From the NCBI RefSeq assembly GCF_900182655.1, contig NZ_FXTC01000001.1, positions 992,001 through 1,056,000 on the forward strand: 64,000 nucleotides of DNA. The letters run 5' to 3'. Position numbers and translations under genes: made by a program. The notes below the pieces were generated by a model. The model saw only the letters and a program-made list of their open reading frames with translations. It searched no databases and was not told the origin of the DNA. Source of the DNA: Chryseobacterium rhizoplanae (GTDB lineage Bacteria; Bacteroidota; Bacteroidia; Flavobacteriales; Weeksellaceae). Of the stretch, positions 9,046 to 18,424 are shown piece by piece (position 1 is the stretch's first letter; the number at the start of each line of letters is the position of its first letter).

Positions 9046-9759
9046 TTATGGCTGAATAACTGTGCCTACTAAGTTAGGATATTTTCCGCTTGGACTTTTC
9101 TTAATAGTGACTTTTATATAACCTTCTTCTGCCAGCTTATTCCATGTTTTCTGATAACCTGTATTGATGTCAACCGGGATTTTCCACATGGTTTGTTTTC
9201 CTTTCCCTGCCTGGCTAAACCAAGGAATGATGTCTGCTGTCTGGGTTTTGAACTGCATTGAATTATTCAGAACATCAATCTCATAATAGAAATCATACTT
9301 GTCTTCAGCCTGGTTTAATGCTCTTTGGGTAAACGTATAGGTATATCCGTTGATGATAGGACTTGTAAAGCTTCCTCCCAAAGTAGGAACACCTGTTCCG
9401 TTGTAACTGCCTACAGCTCCGCTGTATCTGTCAAATTTCTGCCCAACCTGTAAAGCAACATCATCAACGATATTGTAGCCTCCGTTGGCAGGTGGCCATC
9501 CGCCATTTAAATTATTAGCCTTAAAAAGCGATTCCAGCTCGCTCCATTTTCCTCGTCTGTAAAGATCGTATGCCTGGTTTCTAACGGTTATGCTTACTGT
9601 ATTGTTGGGGTCATAAGTTACCGCCAGTTCATCAGCGTTTTTGTAGAATACGGTGGTGACATCGGGATTAATGTCTATTACATCATCATTGTCTGAGCTA
9701 CAGGCAACCGAGAATGAAGTAATGGCTAAAAAAAAGAGGTACTTAAATAAATGTTTCAT
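9046..9759 (-). CDS. Lipoprotein with a C-terminal TNT-type (DUF4237) NAD glycohydrolase domain
   Basis: A lipoprotein signal (MKHLFKYLFFLAITSFSVAC, Cys20) is followed by SSDNDD, an acidic stretch like those that send flavobacterial lipoproteins to the cell surface. Residues 85-217 carry the pattern of the tuberculosis necrotizing toxin domain in order: GGWPPANGG (86-94), KFDRYSG (108-114), GGSFTSP (128-134), FTQRALN (143-149), IIPWFSQAGKGKQ (177-189) and a closing EEGYIKVTI. The Gln-rich glycine loop at 183-189 corresponds to the catalytic region of known TNTs. Activity is inferred from motifs only. Confidence 0.7.
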   Translation of the reverse strand: MKHLFKYLFFLAITSFSVACSSDNDDVIDINPDVTTVFYKNADELAVTYDPNNTVSITVRNQAYDLYRRGKWSELESLFKANNLNGGWPPANGGYNIVDDVALQVGQKFDRYSGAVGSYNGTGVPTLGGSFTSPIINGYTYTFTQRALNQAEDKYDFYYEIDVLNNSMQFKTQTADIIPWFSQAGKGKQTMWKIPVDINTGYQKTWNKLAEEGYIKVTIKKSPSGKYPNLVGTVIQP

Positions 9760-10176
9760 ATAAAAAGTTTTAAATTATTTTAAAACAGGAGGTATTAGAA
9801 GGGGCTACCTTTTTTGAAACATCATTCTTTACAAAAACCTTAAGTGGAAATATTGATATCAATAGTATTAATGTTTTTCCAATCGAAAAATAATCGGAAT
9901 CTGCTTTGATAGTAGATTTTCCGGCAGTAGATATTATTTAAAATCAAGTGTGATAAAACAGGGTCGAGAGAAGCAACTGTCAGACGTTTAAAAACAACTT
10001 TGGAGCTCCCTTAAATACAAACTGGGGTAAACGGTACAATAAAAGAATATTATTGTGCGATAAATTTAAATCAAAAAACTCAAATACTAGTGATTTTATT
10101 TTAAATAAAATATTTTTATGAAATTAATTACAATTATAAATGTATTTAATATAATATTTTACATTTTGTAAAAAAT
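9760..10176. other. Intergenic region, no gene seen
   Basis: About 420 AT-rich bases upstream of the TNT lipoprotein gene. I find no convincing ORF and no clear TAnnTTTG box facing 9759. The next feature is the metalloprotease terminator. Confidence 0.5.
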
Positions 10177-10202
10177 AAAACTGCCCTGTAAAGGGCAGTT
10201 TT
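10177..10202 (-). terminator. Terminator of the metalloprotease gene
   Basis: A perfect 11-base stem (AAAACTGCCCT/AGGGCAGTTTT) with a 4-base loop, 25 bases after the stop. Confidence 0.9.
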
Positions 10203-10227
10203 TCACATCGTTTAATTTTAAAAGTTA

Positions 10228-13158
10228 TTAATTTTTAATAAATCTTTTAGATGATTCTCCAATTTGAAGCATATAAGCACCTTTGATAAGATTACTTACG
10301 TTCACAGAGCCTCTCTGAAGTTTTCCTGAATCAATTAGTTTTCCACCCATATCGAAGATTTTATAGTCTTCTGAAGTTGTGTTGGAAATATAAAGGATAT
10401 CTCTTACAGGGTTTGGATAAAGCTTAATATCTGTGATCAGATCTTTTGTATTCTGAAGATCTCCTTTTCCTGAAGAAACGATATTAAGGGTGTAATCCTC
10501 AACCTGGCCATAAGTGAAAGCTTCACATGATGAAGTAGGGATTGAACTATATTTCATCATTACTCTCATTCTTGTAGATCCAACGGTTGCTGTAGCCGGA
10601 ATGGTGATAGATCCTGTAACCGGGCTTGTTGTAGATCCAGCTTTTGTCCATGCTAATTCTCCACTGTCTGTAAAGTCTCCATCACCGTTGTAGTCAATAT
10701 AAACAGCGTATGCTTCGCTATATTTTGTTGATGTCCAAACCGGAGTAACAGAGATTGTATAAGCGCTTCCTCTGGTTACATTAGTAGAAACTGAAGTGAA
10801 GTTTTCATAACCTGCAGTTCCAGTAGAAGTATTATTTATAGATCCGAACGTCACATTTCCAATTCTTTCATCAGCGGTGTTGGATGCTGAAGAAGAGCAA
10901 TATGAAACGCTTCCTCCTGCAAGAGTGGTAACACTTACCGTATTGCTGGAAACAGAAGCATTTCCTGCCGCATCTTTTGCTTTAACAGAGAAAGAATACG
11001 TTGTTGATGGAGTAAGTCCAGTTACAGTATAGGTAGTAGAAGCCGTAGAACCAATTAATGAAGCCCCCTGATATACATCATATCCGGTAACACCTACATT
11101 ATCGGTAGCACCTGACCATGAAAGGTTAGTTGTTGTAGCAGTAGTTCCTGAAGCAGCAAGGGTAGGAGCTGTAGGAGCAACGGTATCAGGAGTTCCGGAA
11201 CCTGCATTTACAGAAATGTTAGCATTGTTAACATCAAAGAAAATGTGGTTTGATCCTTTTACCATAATTCTTCCTGTCGATGTATTGGCATTAGGAATCG
11301 TCACTGCCTGTGAACCGTCATTTGGAGTTCCGGCTAATAGAGTAGTCCATGTATTTCCGCTGTCTGTAGACCAAAGAATGTCAACATTGGCTGTATTTAC
11401 TCCGTTTGCTGTAGTTCCTGCTACATCCCATGTAATGGTTTGAGAGCTTCCTCCTGCATAGGTAGTTGCTGAGTTTTGTGAAGTTACAAGGAATGGGCCT
11501 GCGGTTGAGTTAACTGTAATTACAGCATCATCGGAATTGTTTCCTGAGCCTCCGGCTTTGTTATCACGAACCGTGAATCTGAAATTCAATGTTCTTGCAA
11601 CTGAAGAAAGAGCTTCTACAGTGATTTCGGAACCTGCTGTAGTAGTTGCACCTGCTAATACAGAAGCCATTCTTGGGAAGTATCTTGCAGGAGAGGTTGT
11701 AGGAACCCATGATCTGAAGTTCGGTCCTGAAGCTTTTGTTGCGCTGGCTGCTGAGCTTGCTCCTGTTTGAGAAGAAGAAGCATTGTCCATTTGCTCCCAG
11801 ATATACGTTAAAGAATCTCCGTCAGCATCCGTTCCTGTACCTGTCAGTACAAATGGAGTTCCTTTTGGAATTGTATAGTCTAAGCCTGCATTTGCTGTCG
11901 GAATTGAATTTCCTGTGTTTGTATTGACAGAGCAGGTTTTAGCTTTGATATTATTAGTGATCTGCTGAATGCTTATTGCATGGAAAAATGCATCAGAATG
12001 CGGCTGGATATCCTGGCTGGTAATTCCTGCATACCCCATAATGGTTGATCCTGATCCCGGTTCCATATTGGCCCCAGTTCCTTCATTGTTCATAGAGAAT
12101 GTGTGATTTCCTCCGAACTGGTGACCCATTTCATGAGCCACGTAGTCGATATCAAAGTTATCTCCTGAAGGGATGGCATCTGCCGGAGAAGTATATCCGC
12201 TTCCTTTTGATCCGTTGGTACAGATACAGCCGATACAACCTGCATTTCCTCCGCCTCCTGAAGCTCCGAACAAGTGTCCGATATCATAGTTGGCTTCACC
12301 AATTACAGAAGTTAAAGTACTTTGTAACTGTGAATTCCAGTTGCTCATTCCTGAAGCTGCAGAATAAGGGTCTGTGGAAGCATTGGTGTAGATTACAGCG
12401 TCATTGTTGGCGATCAGAACCATTCTTGCTGCGAAGTCTTTTTCAAAAACACCATTTACACGGGTCATTGTGGTGTTCATTGCAGCTAAAGCCTGAGCTT
12501 TTGTACCCCCGAAATAAGTAGTGTATTCTCCGGTACAGGATAAGGCTAATCTGAACGTCCTTAGTTTGGCATCATCAGCATTAGGTCTTGCCGCAAGAGC
12601 AGAGTTGGAAACTCCTTTCTGTGCAGCATCTACTACTGTACATTCAAACTTGTTAAGATCGTCTTTTTTATCAGATTTTCTGTACACTACATAAGAAGAA
12701 AGATCTTTGGTGTAAGGCTCAATGAAAACAGCCGATTTATCACCATAAATTTCCATGGAAGACAGTCCTAGTGGAGAAACACTGAAGTAGACTGTAGAAT
12801 TTGGATCATCCAGACCTTGTCCAACGTAGGACTTGATATCCGGATATTTTGCTGCCAACTCAGGGGCAAAATTGGAATTCTCTCTCACTTTAAAATTTTC
12901 CATTCTGCCTTCAGAATTTGGAAAAGAGATGATGAGTTCAGATTTTTCGCCTACAGCCAGTCTTTTGGGAGCTTTTGCCAGAGCATTTTTCAATCCGTTG
13001 ATGTCCAGGTTGTAAACCTTAGGGTTGCTGATGCCGGTTTTGTTTTCAAAAACCTCTGATGAAGCTTTTCTGGAACCTTCAGACCAAAGACGGTCAGTCT
13101 GTGCGAAAGAAACACCCGAGATAAGGAGCATTCCAATCAGCGTTAATTGTTTTTTCAT
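10228..13158 (-). CDS. Secreted reprolysin-like zinc metalloprotease with FN3, GEVED and T9SS sorting domains
   Basis: 976 aa. Signal peptide 1-20, then a propeptide-like region to about 190. The metzincin-type catalytic domain has HEMGHQFGGNH at 342-352 and the downstream turn methionine in STIMGYAG (371-378). These are followed by Ig/PKD-like beta domains (415-655), a fibronectin type III domain (about 658-746), a GEVED domain (about 800-895, with YIDYNGDGDFTD) and a type IX secretion C-terminal domain (LYPNPVRDILYI, 913 to end). It is expected to be exported and then released or anchored by T9SS. CIGCIC at 308-313 may form disulphides near the active site. It is monocistronic. Confidence 0.9.
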   Translation of the reverse strand: MKKQLTLIGMLLISGVSFAQTDRLWSEGSRKASSEVFENKTGISNPKVYNLDINGLKNALAKAPKRLAVGEKSELIISFPNSEGRMENFKVRENSNFAPELAAKYPDIKSYVGQGLDDPNSTVYFSVSPLGLSSMEIYGDKSAVFIEPYTKDLSSYVVYRKSDKKDDLNKFECTVVDAAQKGVSNSALAARPNADDAKLRTFRLALSCTGEYTTYFGGTKAQALAAMNTTMTRVNGVFEKDFAARMVLIANNDAVIYTNASTDPYSAASGMSNWNSQLQSTLTSVIGEANYDIGHLFGASGGGGNAGCIGCICTNGSKGSGYTSPADAIPSGDNFDIDYVAHEMGHQFGGNHTFSMNNEGTGANMEPGSGSTIMGYAGITSQDIQPHSDAFFHAISIQQITNNIKAKTCSVNTNTGNSIPTANAGLDYTIPKGTPFVLTGTGTDADGDSLTYIWEQMDNASSSQTGASSAASATKASGPNFRSWVPTTSPARYFPRMASVLAGATTTAGSEITVEALSSVARTLNFRFTVRDNKAGGSGNNSDDAVITVNSTAGPFLVTSQNSATTYAGGSSQTITWDVAGTTANGVNTANVDILWSTDSGNTWTTLLAGTPNDGSQAVTIPNANTSTGRIMVKGSNHIFFDVNNANISVNAGSGTPDTVAPTAPTLAASGTTATTTNLSWSGATDNVGVTGYDVYQGASLIGSTASTTYTVTGLTPSTTYSFSVKAKDAAGNASVSSNTVSVTTLAGGSVSYCSSSASNTADERIGNVTFGSINNTSTGTAGYENFTSVSTNVTRGSAYTISVTPVWTSTKYSEAYAVYIDYNGDGDFTDSGELAWTKAGSTTSPVTGSITIPATATVGSTRMRVMMKYSSIPTSSCEAFTYGQVEDYTLNIVSSGKGDLQNTKDLITDIKLYPNPVRDILYISNTTSEDYKIFDMGGKLIDSGKLQRGSVNVSNLIKGAYMLQIGESSKRFIKN

Positions 13159-13187
13159 ATTAAATATTAAATTTGATTGTGGAATAT

Positions 13188-13195
13188 CAAAGCTA
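13188..13195 (-). promoter_or_regulatory. Predicted -7 box (TAGCTTTG) of the metalloprotease
   Basis: A TAnnTTTG match on the minus strand, giving a leader of about 25 bases. Bases 13196-13481 beyond it are AT-rich with no gene seen. Confidence 0.5.
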
Positions 13196-13481
13196 ATGAA
13201 AAATATATTATGAAAAACAAAATTTTTTAAGAGAAATTTGGAATATTGGCTTAAAATACTATGCGATACATTGAATATAATTGAAAGAGCCTATTAATAA
13301 AAGAAAAGTGAAATTGATGAAATGAATTTTAATTGTAAAAAAAATGAAATAGGTGTATTTTTTTTATTAATTTATTAAAATGAGACAATAAAATTTATTA
13401 AATATTTAATTGTGTTGGGTGATAATAGTGAATTGAATTTTAGTAAATATTACCAAATGCTACACATTTTGTCCACAAAAA

Positions 13482-13507
13482 AAGCTGTTTCATTTTTGAA
13501 ACAGCTT
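13482..13507 (-). terminator. Terminator of the acyl-CoA dehydrogenase gene
   Basis: A perfect 11-base stem (AAGCTGTTTCA/TGAAACAGCTT) with a 4-base loop. It lies about 87 bases past the stop at 13594. Confidence 0.75.
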
Positions 13508-13593
13508 AATATATTTATATGATCCTCAATAGAAGGGCTGTAAAGTCCATGAACTTTGTCCCCCGTTGACCATTTGTATTAGGATTAAAAGAT

Positions 13594-14733
13594 TTATTTT
13601 GTAATATCTCTTCCGATAACCAGTCTCTGAATCTCAGAAGTACCTTCACCAATTGTACAAAGCTTAGAGTCTCTATAGAACTTTTCAGCCGGGAAATCTT
13701 TTGTATAACCGTATCCTCCGAAGATCTGAACAGCATTGTTAGAAATTCTCACACAAGCTTCAGAAGCATATAGTTTAGCCATAGCTCCTTCTTTTGTCAT
13801 TTTCTGTTTTGCATTTTTCAAGGTAGAAGCTCTTTGGATAAGAAGTTCTGCAGCATCAATTTCTGTTGCCATATCTGCTAACATAAAGTTGATCGCCTGG
13901 AAATCTGCGATAGGTTTTCCGAACTGATGTCTTTCTTTTGCATATTTCAAAGCAGCTTTGTAAGCTCCTCTTGCAGTACCCAAGCTTAGAGCAGCGATAG
14001 AAATTCTACCACCATCCAATACTTTCATAGCCTGCTTGAAACCTTCACCTACTTCACCTAAACGGTGGGAATCCGGTACGCGTACATTATCAAAGATTAG
14101 TTCTGCGGTTTCAGAAGCACGCATTCCTAATTTATTTTCTTTTTTCCCGGAAGTAAATCCAGGCATTCCTTTTTCTAAAACAAAAGCGGTAGAGTTGTTC
14201 TTAGCACCTATTTCTCCTGTTCTTGTCATTACTACAGCAATATCTCCTGAAATAGCATGAGTGATAAAGTTTTTTGCTCCGTTGATAACCCATTCGTCAC
14301 CATCTTTTACAGCGGTAGTAGACATACCTCCTGAATCTGAACCTGTATTGTGTTCTGTAAGCCCCCAAGCGCCGATTACTTTTCCGGAAGCCAGCTGCGG
14401 AAGCCATTTATGTCTTTGTTCTTCATTTCCAAATTCATAGATATGGTTGGTGCAAAGAGAGTTGTGTGCTGCTACAGAAAGACCGATAGATGGGTCAACC
14501 TGAGAAATTTCATCCAGAATAGTCACATACTCATGATAACCTAAACCAGAACCTCCATATTGTTCAGGAACAACAATTCCCATAAAACCCATCTCCCCTA
14601 ACTGGTGGAATAAGTCTTTTGGAAAAGTCTGGCTTTCATCCCACTCCATAATGTTCGGTCTGATGTTCTTTTCTGCAAATTCTCTAGCCGTCTCCGCTAT
14701 CATTTTGATGTTGTCAATAGTCTCTGTATTCAT
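13594..14733 (-). CDS. Acyl-CoA dehydrogenase
   Basis: FAD-dependent alpha,beta-dehydrogenation of acyl-CoA thioesters, feeding electrons to ETF. Signatures include GAWGLTEHNTGSDSGGMSTTA, the FAD-binding WVINGAKNFITHA, and near the C-terminus VQIFGGYGYTKDFPAEKFYRDSKLCTIGEGTSEIQ, with the catalytic-base region typical of short- or branched-chain enzymes. An upstream ATG (14799) would start before the predicted transcription start. The -7 box at 14752-14759 supports the start at 14733 (379 aa, the normal length). The specific chain length used cannot be told from sequence alone. Confidence 0.9.
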   Translation of the reverse strand: MNTETIDNIKMIAETAREFAEKNIRPNIMEWDESQTFPKDLFHQLGEMGFMGIVVPEQYGGSGLGYHEYVTILDEISQVDPSIGLSVAAHNSLCTNHIYEFGNEEQRHKWLPQLASGKVIGAWGLTEHNTGSDSGGMSTTAVKDGDEWVINGAKNFITHAISGDIAVVMTRTGEIGAKNNSTAFVLEKGMPGFTSGKKENKLGMRASETAELIFDNVRVPDSHRLGEVGEGFKQAMKVLDGGRISIAALSLGTARGAYKAALKYAKERHQFGKPIADFQAINFMLADMATEIDAAELLIQRASTLKNAKQKMTKEGAMAKLYASEACVRISNNAVQIFGGYGYTKDFPAEKFYRDSKLCTIGEGTSEIQRLVIGRDITK

Positions 14734-14751
14734 ATCATAATAGTTAGTGCC

Positions 14752-14759
14752 CAAAGATA
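14752..14759 (-). promoter_or_regulatory. Predicted -7 box (TATCTTTG) deciding the acyl-CoA dehydrogenase start
   Basis: TATCTTTG on the minus strand puts the transcript start near 14747, so only the ATG at 14733 can be used. Confidence 0.6.
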
Positions 14760-14924
14760 ACCAAATTGATGGAATGCTAAAATAAATTATTTCATTCATA
14801 ATATTTAAGCGGTAATGCGTTTAATTTTCAATTTTTTATATTTCATGAATTAATGTTTTCTTAATAAAATATTCAATCTTTTCCGTTTTTTATTTCACTA
14901 TTTTAGTTCCCCAATTTTAAAGGC

Positions 14925-16838
14925 ATGAAAAAAATTTTACTTCCTATCATTTTAATTTCATCATATATTTCTGCTCAGGCACCTGCCGGATATTATGACG
15001 GAACAGCCGGATTGACGGGGTACGCGCTGAAGTCGAAGCTACACGATATTATTTCGTATAAAATGATCAACTGGCATTATGATGATCTGAAGACACTTTA
15101 TAACCAGACTGATCTTGACAAATATTATGATCATGATGCTTCCAATACCCAGTACATGCTGGATATTTATTCGGAAATACCTCTGGGACCTGATGCTTAT
15201 GAATACAAATCGGATCAGTTAATAGCTGGTGCGTCCGGAGAAGGATTGGGTTACAACAGAGAGCATATGATGCCTCAAAGTACATTCAGTACAAGTTCTT
15301 CTATAAGTGATTACCCTATGTATTCGGATCTGAACTTCATTATTCCTGTTGATGCCTATATCAATCAGCGAAGGAATAATTATCCTTATGGAATAGGAAA
15401 TAATACCAATCATTATATTTTCAGCAATACTTCGAGGATGTCCAATGCTGCAATTCCGAATTATCCTTATACCGGAAGAGTTTACGAACCTATTAACGAA
15501 TTTAAAGGAGATATTGCAAGAACCTTATTATATTTTGCCGTAAGATATGAAGGGAAACTGGGGTCGTTTAATACAGCTTATACTACATCAGCCAACTTAA
15601 CCCCGGCTACAGATCAGTGCCCGCTTGACGGAACCGAAGAAAGAGCTGTTGATCTTCCATACGTTGCTATGCTGAAGCAATGGAGTGCCGCAGATCCTGT
15701 TTCACAGAGAGAAATCGACAGGAATAATGCCATATACACCCTACAGAAAAACAGGAACCCATTTATTGATCATCCTGAATGGATTGATATGATCTGGTCT
15801 GAAACTCCTGATAATGTTGCTCCAACAGCTCCCGGCTCCCTGGTTTCAACGCAGCAGAACGCTTATTTTGTAAATCTGAACTGGACAGCTTCTCCTGATA
15901 CCGATGTTTTAGGATACAGAATTTATATGAATGGTTCAGCAACACCTGTAGCTGTTACAAAAGGAACTTCTATAAGCATAGACCACCTGACCCCGGCTAC
16001 GACATATACTTTTACAGTGAAAGCTTTTGATAAAGCCTATCTGGAATCTCCGTTCAGTAATACGGTTACAACTTCAACAATTGCTTCGGATTCATATGCT
16101 CAGGATCTTATGATTACAAAGTATATATCAGGAACCAACACAGATTTCGTTAAAAATAATGCTCTGGAAATCGTTAATAAAACGGGACACGAAGTCAATT
16201 TGAACAATTACAGGATCAATATCCAGTTTAAAAACAATTCTTCAGGGGCTATTTACAGTGGGGATACCTATGAGCTGGAGGGTAAAGTAGCAAACAATGA
16301 GACTTTTGTTATTTTGAATCCAAAAGCTTCTTTATCATGTTATACCAATGATCAGGCAAGATTTGTAACGGCTTCTGATCCTATGTTATTTGCAGGACAG
16401 AACTACGTGGAGCTTGCTTATAATAAAACGGTTACGATAGATGCTATCGGCGTAAAATATACTACCAATAATAACGGAAACGTATCTTTATACAGAAAAA
16501 GTACGGTTAATCAGCCGGCAAGTACTTTTAATATCAGTCAATGGGATTCTTATCCGTCCAATTACTGTCAGGACCTTGGTGGTACATTGTCATCTTCGGA
16601 ACTGATTACTTCTGCCAATGAATTTAAAATATACCCGAATCCGGTTTACGATGATCTCTATGTAAGCGGAACTGCTGAACAGGTAAAAACAGCCCGGATT
16701 ATAGATCTTTCCGGAAAAGTGATTTACACAGAGAAAGATCCGTTCAGAAATAAGAAAAGTATTTCAGTGAAGGGGATTCCAGCGGGAATTTATTTCTTGC
16801 AGCTTGATGATAAGGCCCATCAGTTTATTAAAAGATAG
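14925..16838 (+). CDS. Secreted endonuclease I family nuclease with FN3, lamin-tail and T9SS sorting domains
   Basis: 637 aa. A signal peptide (MKKILLPIILISSYISAQ) precedes an endonuclease I (beta-beta-alpha-metal) domain with the catalytic YNREHMMPQSTF motif near residue 105-116 and DLNFIIPVDAYINQRRNNYPYG. A fibronectin type III domain follows at about 295-388 (APTAPGSLVSTQQ...SNTVTTST), then a lamin-tail-like domain (about 395-545) and a T9SS C-terminal domain (IYPNPVYDDLYVSG, about 567 to end). It probably degrades extracellular DNA for nutrient or phosphate gain. The gene is flanked by its own intergenic regions and appears monocistronic. Confidence 0.88.
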   Translation: MKKILLPIILISSYISAQAPAGYYDGTAGLTGYALKSKLHDIISYKMINWHYDDLKTLYNQTDLDKYYDHDASNTQYMLDIYSEIPLGPDAYEYKSDQLIAGASGEGLGYNREHMMPQSTFSTSSSISDYPMYSDLNFIIPVDAYINQRRNNYPYGIGNNTNHYIFSNTSRMSNAAIPNYPYTGRVYEPINEFKGDIARTLLYFAVRYEGKLGSFNTAYTTSANLTPATDQCPLDGTEERAVDLPYVAMLKQWSAADPVSQREIDRNNAIYTLQKNRNPFIDHPEWIDMIWSETPDNVAPTAPGSLVSTQQNAYFVNLNWTASPDTDVLGYRIYMNGSATPVAVTKGTSISIDHLTPATTYTFTVKAFDKAYLESPFSNTVTTSTIASDSYAQDLMITKYISGTNTDFVKNNALEIVNKTGHEVNLNNYRINIQFKNNSSGAIYSGDTYELEGKVANNETFVILNPKASLSCYTNDQARFVTASDPMLFAGQNYVELAYNKTVTIDAIGVKYTTNNNGNVSLYRKSTVNQPASTFNISQWDSYPSNYCQDLGGTLSSSELITSANEFKIYPNPVYDDLYVSGTAEQVKTARIIDLSGKVIYTEKDPFRNKKSISVKGIPAGIYFLQLDDKAHQFIKR

Positions 16839-16997
16839 AGTATGAGCGGATAGCAGGAAATAGTTTCTTGCTTAAAAATAAAGTAAAAATGTAGAGTTAA
16901 AGTAAATGTAATAAGAAAAATTTCATCAGTTTTTGCATTTTCATAAATTTAAGTCTTTCATTAAAAGTCTAAAAACCTTATGGTTACTGCATAATCG

Positions 16998-17079
16998 ATA
17001 TAAGCAGATTCACTAATAATCAATATCTATAAGTGTTTCTGCTTATATTTTTTATTTATAAGTAATTATGCTTATATTT
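16998..17079 (+). promoter_or_regulatory. Repeated operator and promoter of the satD operon
   Basis: Two 23-base near-copies (17028-17050 and 17057-17079) share TATAAGT..TT.TGCTTATATTT and start 29 bases apart. ATATAAGCAGA at 16998-17008 is a perfect inverted match to 17038-17048. The -7 box TATATTTG (17073-17080) forms the end of the second copy, so binding would block transcription. The box ends only four bases before the ATG. Confidence 0.65.
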
Positions 17080-17084
17080 GCAGT

Positions 17085-17690
17085 ATGATAGCGGTCATTA
17101 CCGGTGATATTATAAATTCACAGCATGCGGACACTGAAGTTTGGATTACCAGACTTAAAAATCTTCTCGAAAGATGGGGAAGCGCTCCCGGCACATGGGA
17201 AATCTACAGAGGAGACGAGTTCCAGTTCAAATGCAATATTGATGATGTTTTCTGGCGGTTTCTAGCCATAAAATCTCTTATTAAAAGTCTGGAAAATTTA
17301 GATGTAAGGATGGCCATAGGTATTGGTGAAGAAAGTTTCTCTTCTGAGAAAATCACAGAATCTAATGGTACGGCCTATGTACATTCCGGAAGACTGCTTA
17401 ATGACCTTAAAAATGACGGTCACACCGTTGCCATCAAAACATCCAGCGACCCAGTGGACAGGGATCTTAATATCCTGTTGAAATGGTCTTCCAAAGATTT
17501 TGACAACTGGACTATGGCTACGGCGGAGATCATTCATGAAATGATCATGAATCAGGATATTACCCAGGAAGATCTTGCTAAAAGATTTGCTATTTCACAG
17601 TCTTCTGTAAGCCAGAGACTGAAGCGAGCCAACTATGAGCTTATCGTGGAAACCAACCAGTATTTCAGAAAGAAAATCTCAGAACTATAG
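17085..17690 (+). CDS. satD: SatD family protein with C-terminal helix-turn-helix
   Basis: 201 aa. The N-terminus MIAVITGDIINS is the SatD family hallmark. A cyclase-like alpha/beta core includes YRGDEFQFKC and MAIGIGEESF, and a sigma-70-region-4-like helix-turn-helix occupies residues 158-185 (ITQEDLAKRFAISQSSVSQRLKR). The domain pairing suggests a ligand-sensing regulator, and the palindromic repeats over its promoter suggest autoregulation, though that is inference. The predicted transcript begins at or within a base or two of the ATG, so the mRNA may be leaderless. The stop is two bases before the DUF3307 gene. Confidence 0.8.
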   Translation: MIAVITGDIINSQHADTEVWITRLKNLLERWGSAPGTWEIYRGDEFQFKCNIDDVFWRFLAIKSLIKSLENLDVRMAIGIGEESFSSEKITESNGTAYVHSGRLLNDLKNDGHTVAIKTSSDPVDRDLNILLKWSSKDFDNWTMATAEIIHEMIMNQDITQEDLAKRFAISQSSVSQRLKRANYELIVETNQYFRKKISEL

Positions 17691-17692
17691 GC

Positions 17693-18388
17693 ATGATCTT
17701 TATCAAACTCATATTGGCACATCTACTCGGAGATTTTATACTTCAGCCAAATTCATGGGTTGCAGATAAGGAGAACTATAAACTAAAAAGTAAGTTTTTA
17801 TACCTTCATGTTCTGATTCACACGGCATTAAGCTTTATTTTTCTTTGGGATCTGAAACTTTGGTGGGTATCTGTTTTGGTAGGAATCACTCACTTCATTA
17901 TTGATGCCGCCAAACTGACATTTCAAAATGTAAAGACTAAAAAAAGATGGTTTTTCATTGATCAGCTGCTGCATGTTCTTGTGATTATCGGAGTTTCATT
18001 TTATTTCCAGGAATTCAGCTTTGGATTTTTACAGGATCAGGAATTTTTAAAGATACTTATGGCAGCGTTGTTTTTAACAACACCAGCGTCTATTTTTATC
18101 AAAATTTTATTGTCATCATGGACACCTGCTCCGGATGGCCCCAACACTATTCAAACCGAATCTTTATCAAGTGCCGGAAAATATATCGGAATTTTAGAAC
18201 GTCTGCTGGTCTTCACTTTTATCATGGTGAATCACTGGGAAGGCGTAGGTTTCATGGTGGCTGCCAAATCTGTTTTCAGGTTCAGCGACCTTGCACAGGC
18301 AAAACAGAGAAAACTTACAGAATATGTATTAATTGGTACGCTGCTGAGTTTTGGACTGGCTGTCTTAACAGGAATAATTATAAAATAA
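17693..18388 (+). CDS. DUF3307 integral membrane protein
   Basis: 231 aa with about six predicted membrane helices. The N-terminal pattern MIFIKLILAHLLGDFILQPNSWVADKE and the HFIIDAAKLTF segment (near residue 62-72) are typical of the DUF3307 family, whose members carry conserved His/Asp residues within the membrane. It is encoded two bases after satD. The satD-DUF3307 pair recurs in other bacteria as I recall it, so the two probably act together, perhaps as sensor and membrane effector. The function is unknown. Confidence 0.8.
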   Translation: MIFIKLILAHLLGDFILQPNSWVADKENYKLKSKFLYLHVLIHTALSFIFLWDLKLWWVSVLVGITHFIIDAAKLTFQNVKTKKRWFFIDQLLHVLVIIGVSFYFQEFSFGFLQDQEFLKILMAALFLTTPASIFIKILLSSWTPAPDGPNTIQTESLSSAGKYIGILERLLVFTFIMVNHWEGVGFMVAAKSVFRFSDLAQAKQRKLTEYVLIGTLLSFGLAVLTGIIIK

Positions 18389-18424
18389 ATCAATAAATCT
18401 AACTACAATTTAGAAAGTAAAATT

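Noticed and set aside
13515..13736. 73-aa minus-strand ORF at the acyl-CoA dehydrogenase 3' end
   Set aside because: It overlaps the well-supported enzyme gene in another frame and has no recognisable features.
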